Source: Aestuariimicrobium soli (GTDB lineage Bacteria; Actinomycetota; Actinomycetes; Propionibacteriales; Propionibacteriaceae). Taken from it: DNA of 64,000 nt. Position numbers and translations under genes: made by a program. How positions within the stretch are numbered: position 1 is the stretch's first letter; each line of letters starts with the position of its first letter. Shown in pieces: positions 1-7,591 of this stretch. The notes under the pieces were generated by a model. It was not told the origin of the DNA. It ran no database searches and worked only from the letters and a program-made list of their open reading frames with translations. The DNA lies in assembly GCF_051192575.1 (NCBI RefSeq), contig NZ_JBPJSQ010000006.1:1-64000 (forward strand). The letters are read 5' to 3'.

Positions 1-44
1 GTGCTACAGCGGGGGAGTTTCTTACTGTGGGGAAAAAAGACCCT

Positions 45-71
45 CCAGGGTGACGCCGTTTTGGTTCGGTG
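45..71. repeat. 27-bp imperfect repeat copy, left of nuclease gene
   Basis: This stretch matches positions 1187-1213 at 23 of 27 bases in the same orientation. The second copy forms the right arm and flank of the perfect palindrome at 1141-1203. The two copies bracket the Vsr/DUF559-like gene. The remainder of positions 1-83 holds an A-run and a G-run but no gene that I can support. Confidence 0.6.
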
Positions 72-83
72 TGCAGGGGGGGT

Positions 84-998
84 TCACCGCTGGCCCACCT
101 CACGCTGGCCCAGCAGGGCGCGGATCTCGTCCAGCACCGCCTGCGGATCCCGGCGCAGGCGAGCCGGGGTGACGTAGAGCAGTCGCCAGCCCGCCACCTT
201 GAGGGCGTTGTGGCGCCGGTAGTCCATCTCGATGGCGTGATCGTGGCCGTGGTGCAGGCTGCTCGCGACCTCGACGATGAGCCGGGCGCGCACGAAGACG
301 ACGTCGCCCACGTACGTCCTGCGGCCCACCCGGATCCGGTGATTCCCCCGCCAGCCGCGCAGCCCACCCGTGCGCAGGTGTCGGTGCAGGTCGAGCTCCG
401 GGTGTGACCACGGGGAGTCTCGCAGCTCGGCCGCCAGGTCGAGCCACCGCCGCTGCCTCCCGTAGGGCGCCAGGCAGGCGGTCGCCTGCAAACTGTCGAC
501 GGTGACGCAGGCCTCCCGGAGGGCCTGGAAGACGGGCTCGAGATCGTCTCGCTCGGCACACCACAGCACCGCCGCCTCAGGAGTCAGGGTGGCGGCGACC
601 CGGTCGTGCTCGAGCAGCGCATCGGGCCAGACCTCCTGTTCGATGAGCACCGGTCCCCGCGGAGCATGCCGCAGCCGTGGCACCGACACCTGCACCCGTT
701 CGAGGCGCGCGGTCGGCCAGTGGGTGACCCGGGCGGCGGATCGTCCGAGCAGCACGGCATTCGGGTTCCACAGCAGGGTGGCCCGGGTCCAGGCGTCGAG
801 ATCGTGCTCCAGCGAGCGGGCCATCAGGATGCCCGGGTAGGGGCGGAAGCACTCGCCGCGCGCGACAGCTCGGCGCGCCTGGTTGGCCAGGTGTGGCACG
901 TCGGTGACGCGTAGACAGCCTCCCCGGCGGTGCAGTTCGCGGGCGAGGTCCCCCAGTGAGTGGGTGACAGCTGAGCGGGTTACAGATGAGCGAGTCAC
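84..998 (-). CDS. DUF559/Vsr-fold endonuclease-like protein with AbiEi-type N-terminus
   Basis: About 304 residues from the GTG at 998; the reading frame stays open further upstream, so the start is uncertain and no clear ribosome binding site is visible. The N-terminus (LARELHRRGGCLRV) resembles the winged-helix segment of AbiEi-like antitoxin proteins. The C-terminal ~90 residues carry a very short patch repair-like fold: GDVVFVRARLIVEV, then a His-rich stretch, then DYRRHNALKVAGWRLLYVT, which is the usual DUF559 ending. The acidic residues expected for a PD-(D/E)XK site are present. Such genes are common and scattered in actinobacteria and their role is not established. Repeats on both sides suggest that it may travel as a cassette, which is inference. 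Confidence 0.7.
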   Translation of the reverse strand: MTRSSVTRSAVTHSLGDLARELHRRGGCLRVTDVPHLANQARRAVARGECFRPYPGILMARSLEHDLDAWTRATLLWNPNAVLLGRSAARVTHWPTARLERVQVSVPRLRHAPRGPVLIEQEVWPDALLEHDRVAATLTPEAAVLWCAERDDLEPVFQALREACVTVDSLQATACLAPYGRQRRWLDLAAELRDSPWSHPELDLHRHLRTGGLRGWRGNHRIRVGRRTYVGDVVFVRARLIVEVASSLHHGHDHAIEMDYRRHNALKVAGWRLLYVTPARLRRDPQAVLDEIRALLGQREVGQR

Positions 999-1140
999 AC
1001 TGGGACTGTGGTCAGCGGGACCCGATTCGTCCCACCACGTTCTCGAGCCTGTGGATGACGCTTGCACCCGTCCGCGACCTGTGGACAACTCCGGACCCGC
1101 GCCGCCCCACCGCACCACCTCTCCTGACCACACCGAGCGG

Positions 1141-1203
1141 AAACGGCGTTACCCTGCGCGTTCTTGCCATCCAGTGGCAAGAACGCGCAGGGTAACGCCG
1201 TTT
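1141..1203. repeat. Perfect 29-bp inverted repeat, 5-nt loop
   Basis: Arms 1141-1169 and 1175-1203 are exact reverse complements around the loop TCCAG. It lies just beyond the 3' end of the DUF2207 gene (minus strand), so it could terminate that transcript. The stem is much longer than a normal terminator and has no U-tract. A partial relative of its right arm is found at 45-71. Confidence 0.9.
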
Positions 1204-1214
1204 CGGATCGGTGC

Positions 1215-1248
1215 GGGGTCGGGATCAGGACGGGGTCGGGATCAGGAC
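1215..1248. repeat. Perfect 17-bp tandem duplication
   Basis: GGGGTCGGGATCAGGAC is present twice head to tail (1215-1231 and 1232-1248), directly beside the long palindrome and just outside the end of the DUF2207 gene. It appears to be non-coding. Confidence 0.85.
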
Positions 1249-1289
1249 GAGGTCGAGGTCAGCGCAGGGTCGAGACCCGCGCCCCCACC

Positions 1290-3029
1290 TCAGCGGCCGA
1301 AGAGATGCCCCTGCACGGTGGTGATGAACGCGTTGACCGAGTCGGGCAGGTCGGCCAGGTGCCAGGTCTCGGGCGCGTGGTACCAGTCCAGATCGGTCGG
1401 GTCGGCGTGGGCATCGTCGTCGGCGGCCACCAGGGCCTCCAACCACCGGCCTCGTCCACCCAGCACCACCGCGTAGGGCAGCAGCTCCGAGAGCTCGTGG
1501 TACTCACGCCCCTTCGGCATGCGATCGGTGCGGTGGTGCTGCAGATCGTTCGCCAGCGCGTGCAGGCCCGCCAACAGTTCCGATCCCTTGGACGACCGGC
1601 GAGGCATCTGCGGGGCCAGGAAGACCACCCCGGCGGCGATGGCGATCAGCGCGAGCCCCCACAGGCCCAGCGTCGAGAAGGCCACCAACAGGCCGGCCAC
1701 CAGCACGGCGAGGGTGAGCGCGATCCACCCGATCAGGGTCCAGCCGTTGCGGGCCTCGTCGGGGCGCTTGTCGAACCATCCCTGGGCGACGACGTCGTCG
1801 TAGAGCTCGTCCTGCACCTGGGGGATCACCGCAGACACGGCCGACGAGATCGACGACACCTTCACCTGCGGCCCCTCGACGGGGGCGACGGCGTCGAGCA
1901 GGGTCTGCTCGTAGGGGTGAAGCTCGCCCCGGCCACCCTCGCGGCGCTCGAAGGCCCAGTCGATCGACTTGTGGGCCGACTCCCGCGGCAACTCGTGGAT
2001 GCGCAGGTGACCGCGCACCGCCAGGTCGATCAGGGTGGCGGTGACGTCGACCGGGTCGACGTTCTCGTCGGCGACCGTGCCGATCTGACCCGGACGAAGG
2101 TCCTCGACCAGCTGGAACTCCTCTTCACCCTCCCCGACCGGCGAGAACTCCGCGACCATCGTCGGGTGGCTGACGGCAGCCTCGTCGCGGCCGGTGCGCC
2201 GGTGCAGCGCCCACAGCCCGAGCGCGCCGAGCAGCAGGGTGCCCAGCGCCAGCAGCAGGCTGGTCAGGTTGGGCTGGAAGGCGCGGTCGAGGCTCCACTC
2301 GTAGTCGATGTCCTCGGTGACCGCCATGCCGGCGGCCTGCGTGGTGAACGACACCTGCACGACCTCACCCGGCCCGCGAGGGCCGTCGGTGAAGGTGGGG
2401 TTCGGCTCCTCGCCGGTACCGCCGGTCCACGAGGTGCACGCGGTCGGGTTGACGGGCGGGCCGGCCTTGCAGTCGACCTGGCGCACCAGCGTGGGCGCGA
2501 TGATCGAGCCGGTCACCTCGTCCACCCCGATCGAGAGCCCCTGCAGCACGCGGTAGTCGAGCGTGGTGGTGTCGGGGCGTCCCGACACCTTCGGGTCGGC
2601 GTGGGTGGCTCCCTTGACGGTGTAGCTGATCTCGATCGGCTTGCCCTGCGCCTTGGCCGTGTCGATGCGAATCACCTTGTAGCCGGCGTCGTCCGAGACG
2701 GCGGCGCCCAGATCGGTGCCGCCGGCGGTCGCCTTCAGCCCCCCGATCTCGTAGCGGTACTCGGTCTTGTGCTCACCGGGCGCGGTCGTGGCGATCCGCT
2801 GCGAGATCTCACCGGGGGCGCCCTCGCCCAACGTGATGGTCTCCTTCAGGGTGAGCACGCCGCCGGCGTCGACGGAGCCGTCGACGACAAAGCTCTTGGC
2901 GGTCGACTCCGCGTGGGCCGACCCGGCGAGCGGTCCCGCGACGAGGGCACCCGCCACCACCAGGGCGGCTGCGCAGTTTCGTCCGAACGCCGATCGTCGG
3001 TCGTGGCGGGTCAGGAGCGATCCGTTCAA
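1290..3029 (-). CDS. DUF2207 domain membrane protein
   Basis: 579 residues. I chose the TTG at 3029 because AAGAAAGG lies 7 nt upstream and the protein then begins with a clean signal peptide (hydrophobic AAALVVAGALVAGPLAG, cleavage after AHA near residue 40). A ~250-residue extracytoplasmic domain typical of DUF2207 follows. Next comes a membrane segment (LLLALGTLLLGALGLWAL), a cytoplasmic region, two adjacent membrane segments (IGWIALTLAVLVAGLLVA and a second just after), and a ~110-residue C-terminal tail. DUF2207 proteins are widespread, single-gene and without known biochemical function. The metallopeptidase gene is divergent from it, and the two share the 147-bp promoter region 3030-3176. 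Confidence 0.85.
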   Translation of the reverse strand: MNGSLLTRHDRRSAFGRNCAAALVVAGALVAGPLAGSAHAESTAKSFVVDGSVDAGGVLTLKETITLGEGAPGEISQRIATTAPGEHKTEYRYEIGGLKATAGGTDLGAAVSDDAGYKVIRIDTAKAQGKPIEISYTVKGATHADPKVSGRPDTTTLDYRVLQGLSIGVDEVTGSIIAPTLVRQVDCKAGPPVNPTACTSWTGGTGEEPNPTFTDGPRGPGEVVQVSFTTQAAGMAVTEDIDYEWSLDRAFQPNLTSLLLALGTLLLGALGLWALHRRTGRDEAAVSHPTMVAEFSPVGEGEEEFQLVEDLRPGQIGTVADENVDPVDVTATLIDLAVRGHLRIHELPRESAHKSIDWAFERREGGRGELHPYEQTLLDAVAPVEGPQVKVSSISSAVSAVIPQVQDELYDDVVAQGWFDKRPDEARNGWTLIGWIALTLAVLVAGLLVAFSTLGLWGLALIAIAAGVVFLAPQMPRRSSKGSELLAGLHALANDLQHHRTDRMPKGREYHELSELLPYAVVLGGRGRWLEALVAADDDAHADPTDLDWYHAPETWHLADLPDSVNAFITTVQGHLFGR

Positions 3030-3163
3030 CGCAAGGCCTTTCTTGTGCGTGCGGCGCGCTGCTGCGGCCGGGCACGCGGGGACGAGGTGGTGCTCACTAT
3101 TCCACAGGGAAGGTTCCGTCACCGGACGAGTCGCGGCGCACTCGGCGTGCCACCCGGCCCGGC

Positions 3164-3169
3164 TAGTCT
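3164..3169 (+). promoter_or_regulatory. -10 element TAGTCT of leaderless metallopeptidase gene
   Basis: TAGTCT lies exactly 7 nt before the GTG at 3177, so the transcript would begin at or next to the start codon. No Shine-Dalgarno is present. The same geometry recurs at many genes in this window. Confidence 0.6.
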
Positions 3170-3176
3170 GGGCGCC

Positions 3177-4388
3177 GTGACGCAGCAGCAGTGGGGCCAG
3201 CAGGCCAATCAAGGATTCGGGGGTGCCCAGTGGGGCGCACCGACCGGACAACGACCCCATGGCTCGCCCCAGCAGTCGGGAACGAACGGCCAGTGGGGAA
3301 CGAACGGACAGTGGGGCGCGAGCGGCCAGGGCTACGGTCAGCAGGCTCAGCCCTCGGGCCAGTGGGGCGGCCAGTGGCAGCAGCCGGGCCAGTACCCCGC
3401 GCCGGCCGGCGGCCACCGCCCCGGCAGCATGTATCCCGTTCCGGGCCCCCAGCAGCCCAAGGGACGAGGCCCCCTGCTGAAGCTGCTGATCGCCGCCGTG
3501 GTCGGCGTGATCCTGATCGCGGTGGTCGCCGCGGCGGTGCGCAGCCTGACAGGTGGCGGTGGCACCAACCCCACCAACACCCAGTACCAGCAGGAGGACT
3601 ACAAGGTTCCCCCGCCCGAGGCCAACCCGCCCGAGATTCCGCTGCCCAAGGTTGAGTCCGACCTCGAGAAGTTCACCAAGCAGAACGCGGTCTACAACTC
3701 CACGGTGCCCAGCCCGACCCGCTGCGAGATGACCGAGATCAAGCTCGCCTCGTCGAGCAAGGCGCAGATCAAGCAGTCCATGGACGAGCTCACCGCCTGC
3801 CTGGCTCGCGTCTGGGATCCCACCCTGCAGAGCGCCGGCTACACCTTCGTCCGCCCCGTCTCGAACGTCTACTCCACGAGCATCACGACCCCCTGCGGCA
3901 AGGTGCCCACGGGCAACGCCTTCTACTGCGGCGCGAACCAGCAGATCTACCTCGCGACCGACCTGAACAAGGTGCTCCCCCCGGCCGTGGCCGACGGCCG
4001 ATTCGTCATCGAGACCGTCATCGCCCACGAGGTGGGCCACGCCGTGCAGTACCGCACCGGCATCGGCGCCTCGTCGTCGTACATGATCCAGAACCTGCCC
4101 AAGACGCAGTCGTTGGAGATCAACCGGCGCCTCGAGGTGCAGGCGGACTGCCTCGCCGGGCTCTTCCTGGGCTCCGTCGCCCAGTCGCGCGGCATGACCG
4201 AGGCCGACCTCGAGAACATCCGCAAGACGATGGTGGCCATCGGTGACGACACCCTGTCGGGCAAGCCCGACATCGTCGGCAACCACGGACGAGGCGCCTC
4301 CCGCCAGTACTGGGCCGAGATGGGCATGGCCTCGACCAAGGTCGGCGCCTGCAACACCTACGTGGCGCCCGCCAACCTGGTGAAGTGA
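3177..4388 (+). CDS. Putative neutral zinc metallopeptidase (YpfJ/KPN_02809 family)
   Basis: 403 residues. The N-terminal ~95 residues are Gln/Gly/Trp-rich with repeated GQWG units. One transmembrane segment follows (LLKLLIAAVVGVILIAVVAAAV), then an extracytoplasmic domain holding HEVGH, the zinc-binding HExxH motif, and downstream EVQADCLAG, which supplies the third ligand region of this family. The family has no well-defined substrate. Topology predicts a type II membrane anchor with the peptidase outside and the low-complexity tail in the cytoplasm. The GTG start is supported by the leaderless promoter at 3164-3169. The gene ends just before a hairpin and faces ispF. Confidence 0.88.
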   Translation: MTQQQWGQQANQGFGGAQWGAPTGQRPHGSPQQSGTNGQWGTNGQWGASGQGYGQQAQPSGQWGGQWQQPGQYPAPAGGHRPGSMYPVPGPQQPKGRGPLLKLLIAAVVGVILIAVVAAAVRSLTGGGGTNPTNTQYQQEDYKVPPPEANPPEIPLPKVESDLEKFTKQNAVYNSTVPSPTRCEMTEIKLASSSKAQIKQSMDELTACLARVWDPTLQSAGYTFVRPVSNVYSTSITTPCGKVPTGNAFYCGANQQIYLATDLNKVLPPAVADGRFVIETVIAHEVGHAVQYRTGIGASSSYMIQNLPKTQSLEINRRLEVQADCLAGLFLGSVAQSRGMTEADLENIRKTMVAIGDDTLSGKPDIVGNHGRGASRQYWAEMGMASTKVGACNTYVAPANLVK

Positions 4389-4395
4389 CCCCCAT

Positions 4396-4414
4396 CCCGG
4401 CTGACCCAGCCGGG
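4396..4414. terminator. Hairpin between convergent genes
   Basis: CCCGGCT and AGCCGGG pair around GACCC. The stem lies between the stop of the metallopeptidase and the stop of ispF, where transcripts converge, so it may serve both strands. There is no strong U-tract. Confidence 0.55.
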
Positions 4415-4432
4415 TGATTCAGCCGGTCTGAC

Positions 4433-4903
4433 TCATCCGATGAGCAGCGTCGTGGCGATCGCCGCGACCCCCTCGCCGCGCCCGGTCAACCCCAGCCCGT
4501 CAGACGTGGTCGCGGACACGCTCACCGGCCCGCCGAGCGCCTCGGAGAGCACGGCCTCGGCCTCCTCGCGGCGAGCCGCCATGTGCGGCCGGTTGCCGAT
4601 CACCTGAACAGCGGCGTGGGCCACCTCGAAGCCCGCCTCGCGCACCCGCCGGGCGGTCTCGCGGACGAACGCGACCCCGCTCGCCCCGGCCCACTCTGGC
4701 GACGACGTGCCGTAGTTGGAGCCGAGATCGCCCAGCCCGGCTGCCGACAGCAGCGCGTCGCACAGGGCATGCGCAGCCACGTCGCCGTCGCTGTGCCCGG
4801 CGAGGCCGGCGGGCTCGTCCGGGAACGCCAACCCGGCACAGTGCATCGGATGCCCCTCGACCAACCGGTGCACGTCGGTGCCGATTCCGGTGCGCAGTTT
4901 CAT
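4433..4903 (-). CDS. ispF: 2-C-methyl-D-erythritol 2,4-cyclodiphosphate synthase
   Basis: 156 residues, the normal family length. It converts CDP-methylerythritol 2-phosphate to the cyclodiphosphate in the MEP isoprenoid pathway. It has the N-terminal GIGTDVH metal-binding motif, the HSDGDVAAHALCDALLSAAG block with the second metal histidine, and the C-terminal TTSDGLGLTGRGEG signature. The usual substrate loop is slightly divergent (GDLGSNYGTSSPEW). Its ATG overlaps the stop of ispD by 4 bp (ATGA), so the two are translationally coupled; the neighbours catalyse nearby steps of the same pathway. Confidence 0.96.
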   Translation of the reverse strand: MKLRTGIGTDVHRLVEGHPMHCAGLAFPDEPAGLAGHSDGDVAAHALCDALLSAAGLGDLGSNYGTSSPEWAGASGVAFVRETARRVREAGFEVAHAAVQVIGNRPHMAARREEAEAVLSEALGGPVSVSATTSDGLGLTGRGEGVAAIATTLLIG

Positions 4904-5637
4904 CGTGCTCCCTTGTTCAGCTGGCCAGCTAGCTTCCGCCGGGCCAACACGGCCTCGGCCAGATCGAGATCGATCGGTTCGGTCACCTTCAGAGAGTCCC
5001 GGCTGCCCTCGACCAGGCTCACCGCGTGCCCCGCCCGCTCCATCACCGCGGCGTCGTCGGTGAGCTCGTCCGCCGAGGTGGCGATCGCCCGGTGGGCCGC
5101 CAGCAGGGCGGTCAGGTCGAACCCCTGGGGCGTCTGCACCGCCCGCAGCAGCGAGCGGTCGACGACGGACGACCCCCCGTGCGGCGACAGCGAGCGGATC
5201 GAGTCGACGACGGCCACGGCCGGCACCACCGCGGGAGCGCCCTCGGCCACCGCGGCCACCACACCGGCGACGACCTCGGTGGGCACCAGCGGGCGGGCGG
5301 CGTCGTGCACCAGCACCACTGCGGAGGTGACGCCTGCCCCAGCCAGCGCTTCCAGACCGGCGCGCACCGAGTCCTGCCGGCGACGACCCCCGCCGACGAA
5401 GTCGACCGGGACGCCCACTCCCCTCAGGGCGTCCTCAAAGTCGGGGCGCAGGTCGTCCGCCGTCACGACGACGACGCGAGCGGCGCCGCCGGAGACCAGC
5501 GCCTCGACGCTGTGGCGCACCAGTGGCCGCCCGGCCAGCGACACCAGCGCCTTCGGGGTCGACCCCCCGAAACGAACGCCGGAGCCGGCCGCCACCACCA
5601 CGGCGACGACCGGCTCCGTCAGGTCTGATGTGTTCAC
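4900..5637 (-). CDS. ispD: 2-C-methyl-D-erythritol 4-phosphate cytidylyltransferase
   Basis: 245 residues from the GTG at 5637. This start is preferred because TAGAGT sits 7 nt upstream (leaderless) and because an upstream ATG would nearly abut carD. The enzyme transfers CMP from CTP to methylerythritol 4-phosphate. It shows the nucleotide-binding VVAAGSGVRFGGSTPKAL motif at the N-terminus, VLVHDAARPLV in the middle and a C-terminal KVTEPIDLDLAE. It is followed by ispF with a 4-bp overlap. The carD-ispD-ispF order matches the mycobacterial arrangement. Confidence 0.95.
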   Translation of the reverse strand: MNTSDLTEPVVAVVVAAGSGVRFGGSTPKALVSLAGRPLVRHSVEALVSGGAARVVVVTADDLRPDFEDALRGVGVPVDFVGGGRRRQDSVRAGLEALAGAGVTSAVVLVHDAARPLVPTEVVAGVVAAVAEGAPAVVPAVAVVDSIRSLSPHGGSSVVDRSLLRAVQTPQGFDLTALLAAHRAIATSADELTDDAAVMERAGHAVSLVEGSRDSLKVTEPIDLDLAEAVLARRKLAGQLNKGAR

Positions 5638-5673
5638 GCGTCGGACTCTAGTGGGAGCACCGACGCGCACGGG

Positions 5674-6159
5674 TCAGGAGGCGAGCACCTCGTCGAGGAG
5701 CACCTCGGCGCGATCCTCTTCGACCTTCTCGGCCAGAGCGAGCTCCGAGACCAGGATCTGGCGAGCCTTCGCCAGCATGCGCTTCTCGCCGGCCGAGAGG
5801 CCTCGCTCGCGCTCGCGGCGCCACAGGTCACGGACGACCTCGGCCACCTTCATCACGTTGCCCGAGTGCAGCTTCTCGAGGTTGGCCTTGTACCGACGCG
5901 ACCAGTTGGTCGGCTCCTCGGTGTGCGGGGCCCGCAGCACGCTGAACACGCGCTCCAGTCCGTCCGCGTCGACCACGTCACGCACGCCGACCAGGTCGAG
6001 GTTGCACGCGGGCACCCTCACCACCAGGTCATTCTGTCCGATGATCCTCAGCACCAGATAGAGCTTGTCCTCGCCCTTGATCTGGCGGGTCTCGATGTCT
6101 TCAATGACAGCAGCCCCATGATTGGGATAGACCACCGTTTCGCCGACCGTAAAAGTCAT
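5674..6159 (-). CDS. carD: CarD-family RNA polymerase-binding regulator
   Basis: 161 residues. The start MTFTVGETVVYPNHGAAVIEDIE at 6159 is chosen over an in-frame upstream ATG because GAAAGGGG precedes it with good spacing and this is the canonical N-terminus. The N-terminal ~60 residues form the Tudor-like RNA polymerase interaction domain that contacts the beta subunit. The C-terminal helical domain contains the SRRYKANLEKLHSGN and conserved Trp-bearing segments that stabilise the promoter open complex. In actinobacteria CarD is usually essential and acts at many sigma-A promoters. It lies upstream of ispD in the same direction and is divergent from the LpqE-like lipoprotein. Confidence 0.96.
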   Translation of the reverse strand: MTFTVGETVVYPNHGAAVIEDIETRQIKGEDKLYLVLRIIGQNDLVVRVPACNLDLVGVRDVVDADGLERVFSVLRAPHTEEPTNWSRRYKANLEKLHSGNVMKVAEVVRDLWRRERERGLSAGEKRMLAKARQILVSELALAEKVEEDRAEVLLDEVLAS

Positions 6160-6406
6160 GAGTTGGAACCCCTTTCGCAGAACCCAGTCTAGCACGCCCC
6201 CGGGGCCAGCCACGAAGCGTTCGTCCTAGCCAGAGGCGAAATCGGGGTTCCACCGAACCCTTGACAAACGCGGCCTGGGTGTGCTCGACGCGGCCATCGT
6301 CGGCCTGACTTGCCCAAACGCAGGGCATCACTTTTCGCTAGGCTGTCGCCGACGGGTCGACTGCACCTGCGCCGACCGTCCACCCTCGATCGCCCGTGGA
6401 GGAATC

Positions 6407-6910
6407 ATGAGCACCGCTCCCCGCCGCATGCCCGCAGCACGTCGCCTCGGCCTCGGCATCGCCGCCGCCCTGATCGGCGCGGGCGCGTTGTCGGGCTGCG
6501 TCTCGACCGAGGTGGCCGCCCCCTACACCCCCGGCATCGGCATCAACGCCGAGCAGCAGGGCGTCAACCTGCGCGCGGTCACGGTCGTCGCCAAGGACGG
6601 CAAGGGTGTGCTCGCCGGCTCGCTCGACAGCGCCAGCGGCGACACCCTCACGGCCATCAAGGGGTCGGCCACCGGCTCCAACTTCGAAGACCTCGGGGCC
6701 CTGCAGACCGGCTCGACCACCATCCAGCTGCCCGCCGGCACGTTCGTGAACCTCACCGAGAAGAAGATCGCGCTCAGCTCGGACGACCTCGTCCCCGGCC
6801 TCTACGCGCGGCTCACCTTCACCTTCGAGAAGGCCGGCGAGCTGACCGTGCTGGTGCCGGTCGTCGATGCCGACCAGCCCGACTACGCCAGCGCCCAGCC
6901 GCAGGGCTGA
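6407..6910 (+). CDS. LpqE-like lipoprotein
   Basis: 167 residues, with the start supported by GGAGGA just upstream. The N-terminus has a twin-Arg-flanked hydrophobic stretch ending in the lipobox LSGC (Cys near residue 28), so the mature protein should be lipid-anchored outside the membrane. The rest is a small beta-rich domain (VNLRAVTVVAKDGKGVLAG through LTFTFEKAGELTVLVPVV), compatible with the immunoglobulin-like domain of LpqE. The identity rests mainly on position: in Mycobacterium tuberculosis lpqE is divergent from carD-ispD just as here. The function of LpqE is not established. Confidence 0.72.
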   Translation: MSTAPRRMPAARRLGLGIAAALIGAGALSGCVSTEVAAPYTPGIGINAEQQGVNLRAVTVVAKDGKGVLAGSLDSASGDTLTAIKGSATGSNFEDLGALQTGSTTIQLPAGTFVNLTEKKIALSSDDLVPGLYARLTFTFEKAGELTVLVPVVDADQPDYASAQPQG

Positions 6911-6913
6911 GCC

Positions 6914-7591
6914 TCAGCCCTCGAACTTGTAGCCCAGGCCGCGCACGGTGACGACCAGCACGGGATGGGCCGGATCGGCCTCGATCTTGGCGCGCAGCCG
7001 CTTGACGTGCACGTCGAGGGTCTTGGTGTCGCCCACGTAGTCGGCGCCCCAGATGCGATCGATCAACTGCCCACGGGTCATCACCCGGCCGGCATTGCGC
7101 AGCAGCATCTCGAGCAGTTCGAACTCCTTCAGCGCCAACCGCACCGGGGCACCGTTCACGCTCACCTCGTGACGTTCGACGTCGATGCGCACCCCCGAGC
7201 CCTCGATCACGTCGGGAGCGAGGTCGAACTCCTGACCACGGCGCAGCACGGCGCGAATGCGGGCCACCAGTTCGCGATGGCTGAACGGCTTGGTGACGTA
7301 GTCGTCGGCCCCCAACTCGAGCCCGACCACCTTGTCGACCTCGCTGTCGCGGGCCGTGACCATGATCACCGGCACGTTGCCCCGCCGACGCAGCTGACGA
7401 CACACCTCGGTGCCCGGCATGCCCGGCATCATCAGGTCGAGCAGCACCAGGTCGGCCCCACCGCGGTCGAACTCGGCGATCCCCGCATCGCCGTCGGCGG
7501 CCTCGGTGACGTCGAAGCCCTCCCGGCGCAGCATGTACGCCGTCGCCTCGCGGTAGGACTGCTCGTCCTCGATGATGAGGATGCGGGTCAT
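6914..7591 (-). CDS. regX3: OmpR/PhoB-type response regulator (RegX3)
   Basis: 225 residues. The receiver domain has the acidic pocket (E8, D9), the phospho-acceptor D52 in LVLLDLMMPG, switch T79 and K101 in TKPF. The C-terminal half is a winged helix ending RGLGYKFEG. The gene overlaps the kinase gene by 4 bp, and phoU and gpmA follow, matching the mycobacterial senX3-regX3-gpm1 neighbourhood. It most likely controls the phosphate-starvation regulon. Candidate binding sites made of 11-nt direct repeats lie upstream of phoU and phoX in this window. Confidence 0.93.
   Translation of the reverse strand: MTRILIIEDEQSYREATAYMLRREGFDVTEAADGDAGIAEFDRGGADLVLLDLMMPGMPGTEVCRQLRRRGNVPVIMVTARDSEVDKVVGLELGADDYVTKPFSHRELVARIRAVLRRGQEFDLAPDVIEGSGVRIDVERHEVSVNGAPVRLALKEFELLEMLLRNAGRVMTRGQLIDRIWGADYVGDTKTLDVHVKRLRAKIEADPAHPVLVVTVRGLGYKFEG

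Noticed and set aside
1164..3176. Very long open frames on both strands across 1.2-4.3 kb
   Set aside because: High GC keeps non-coding frames open. The real genes are the DUF2207 gene from 3029 and the metallopeptidase from 3177; the extensions lack start signals and typical protein character.
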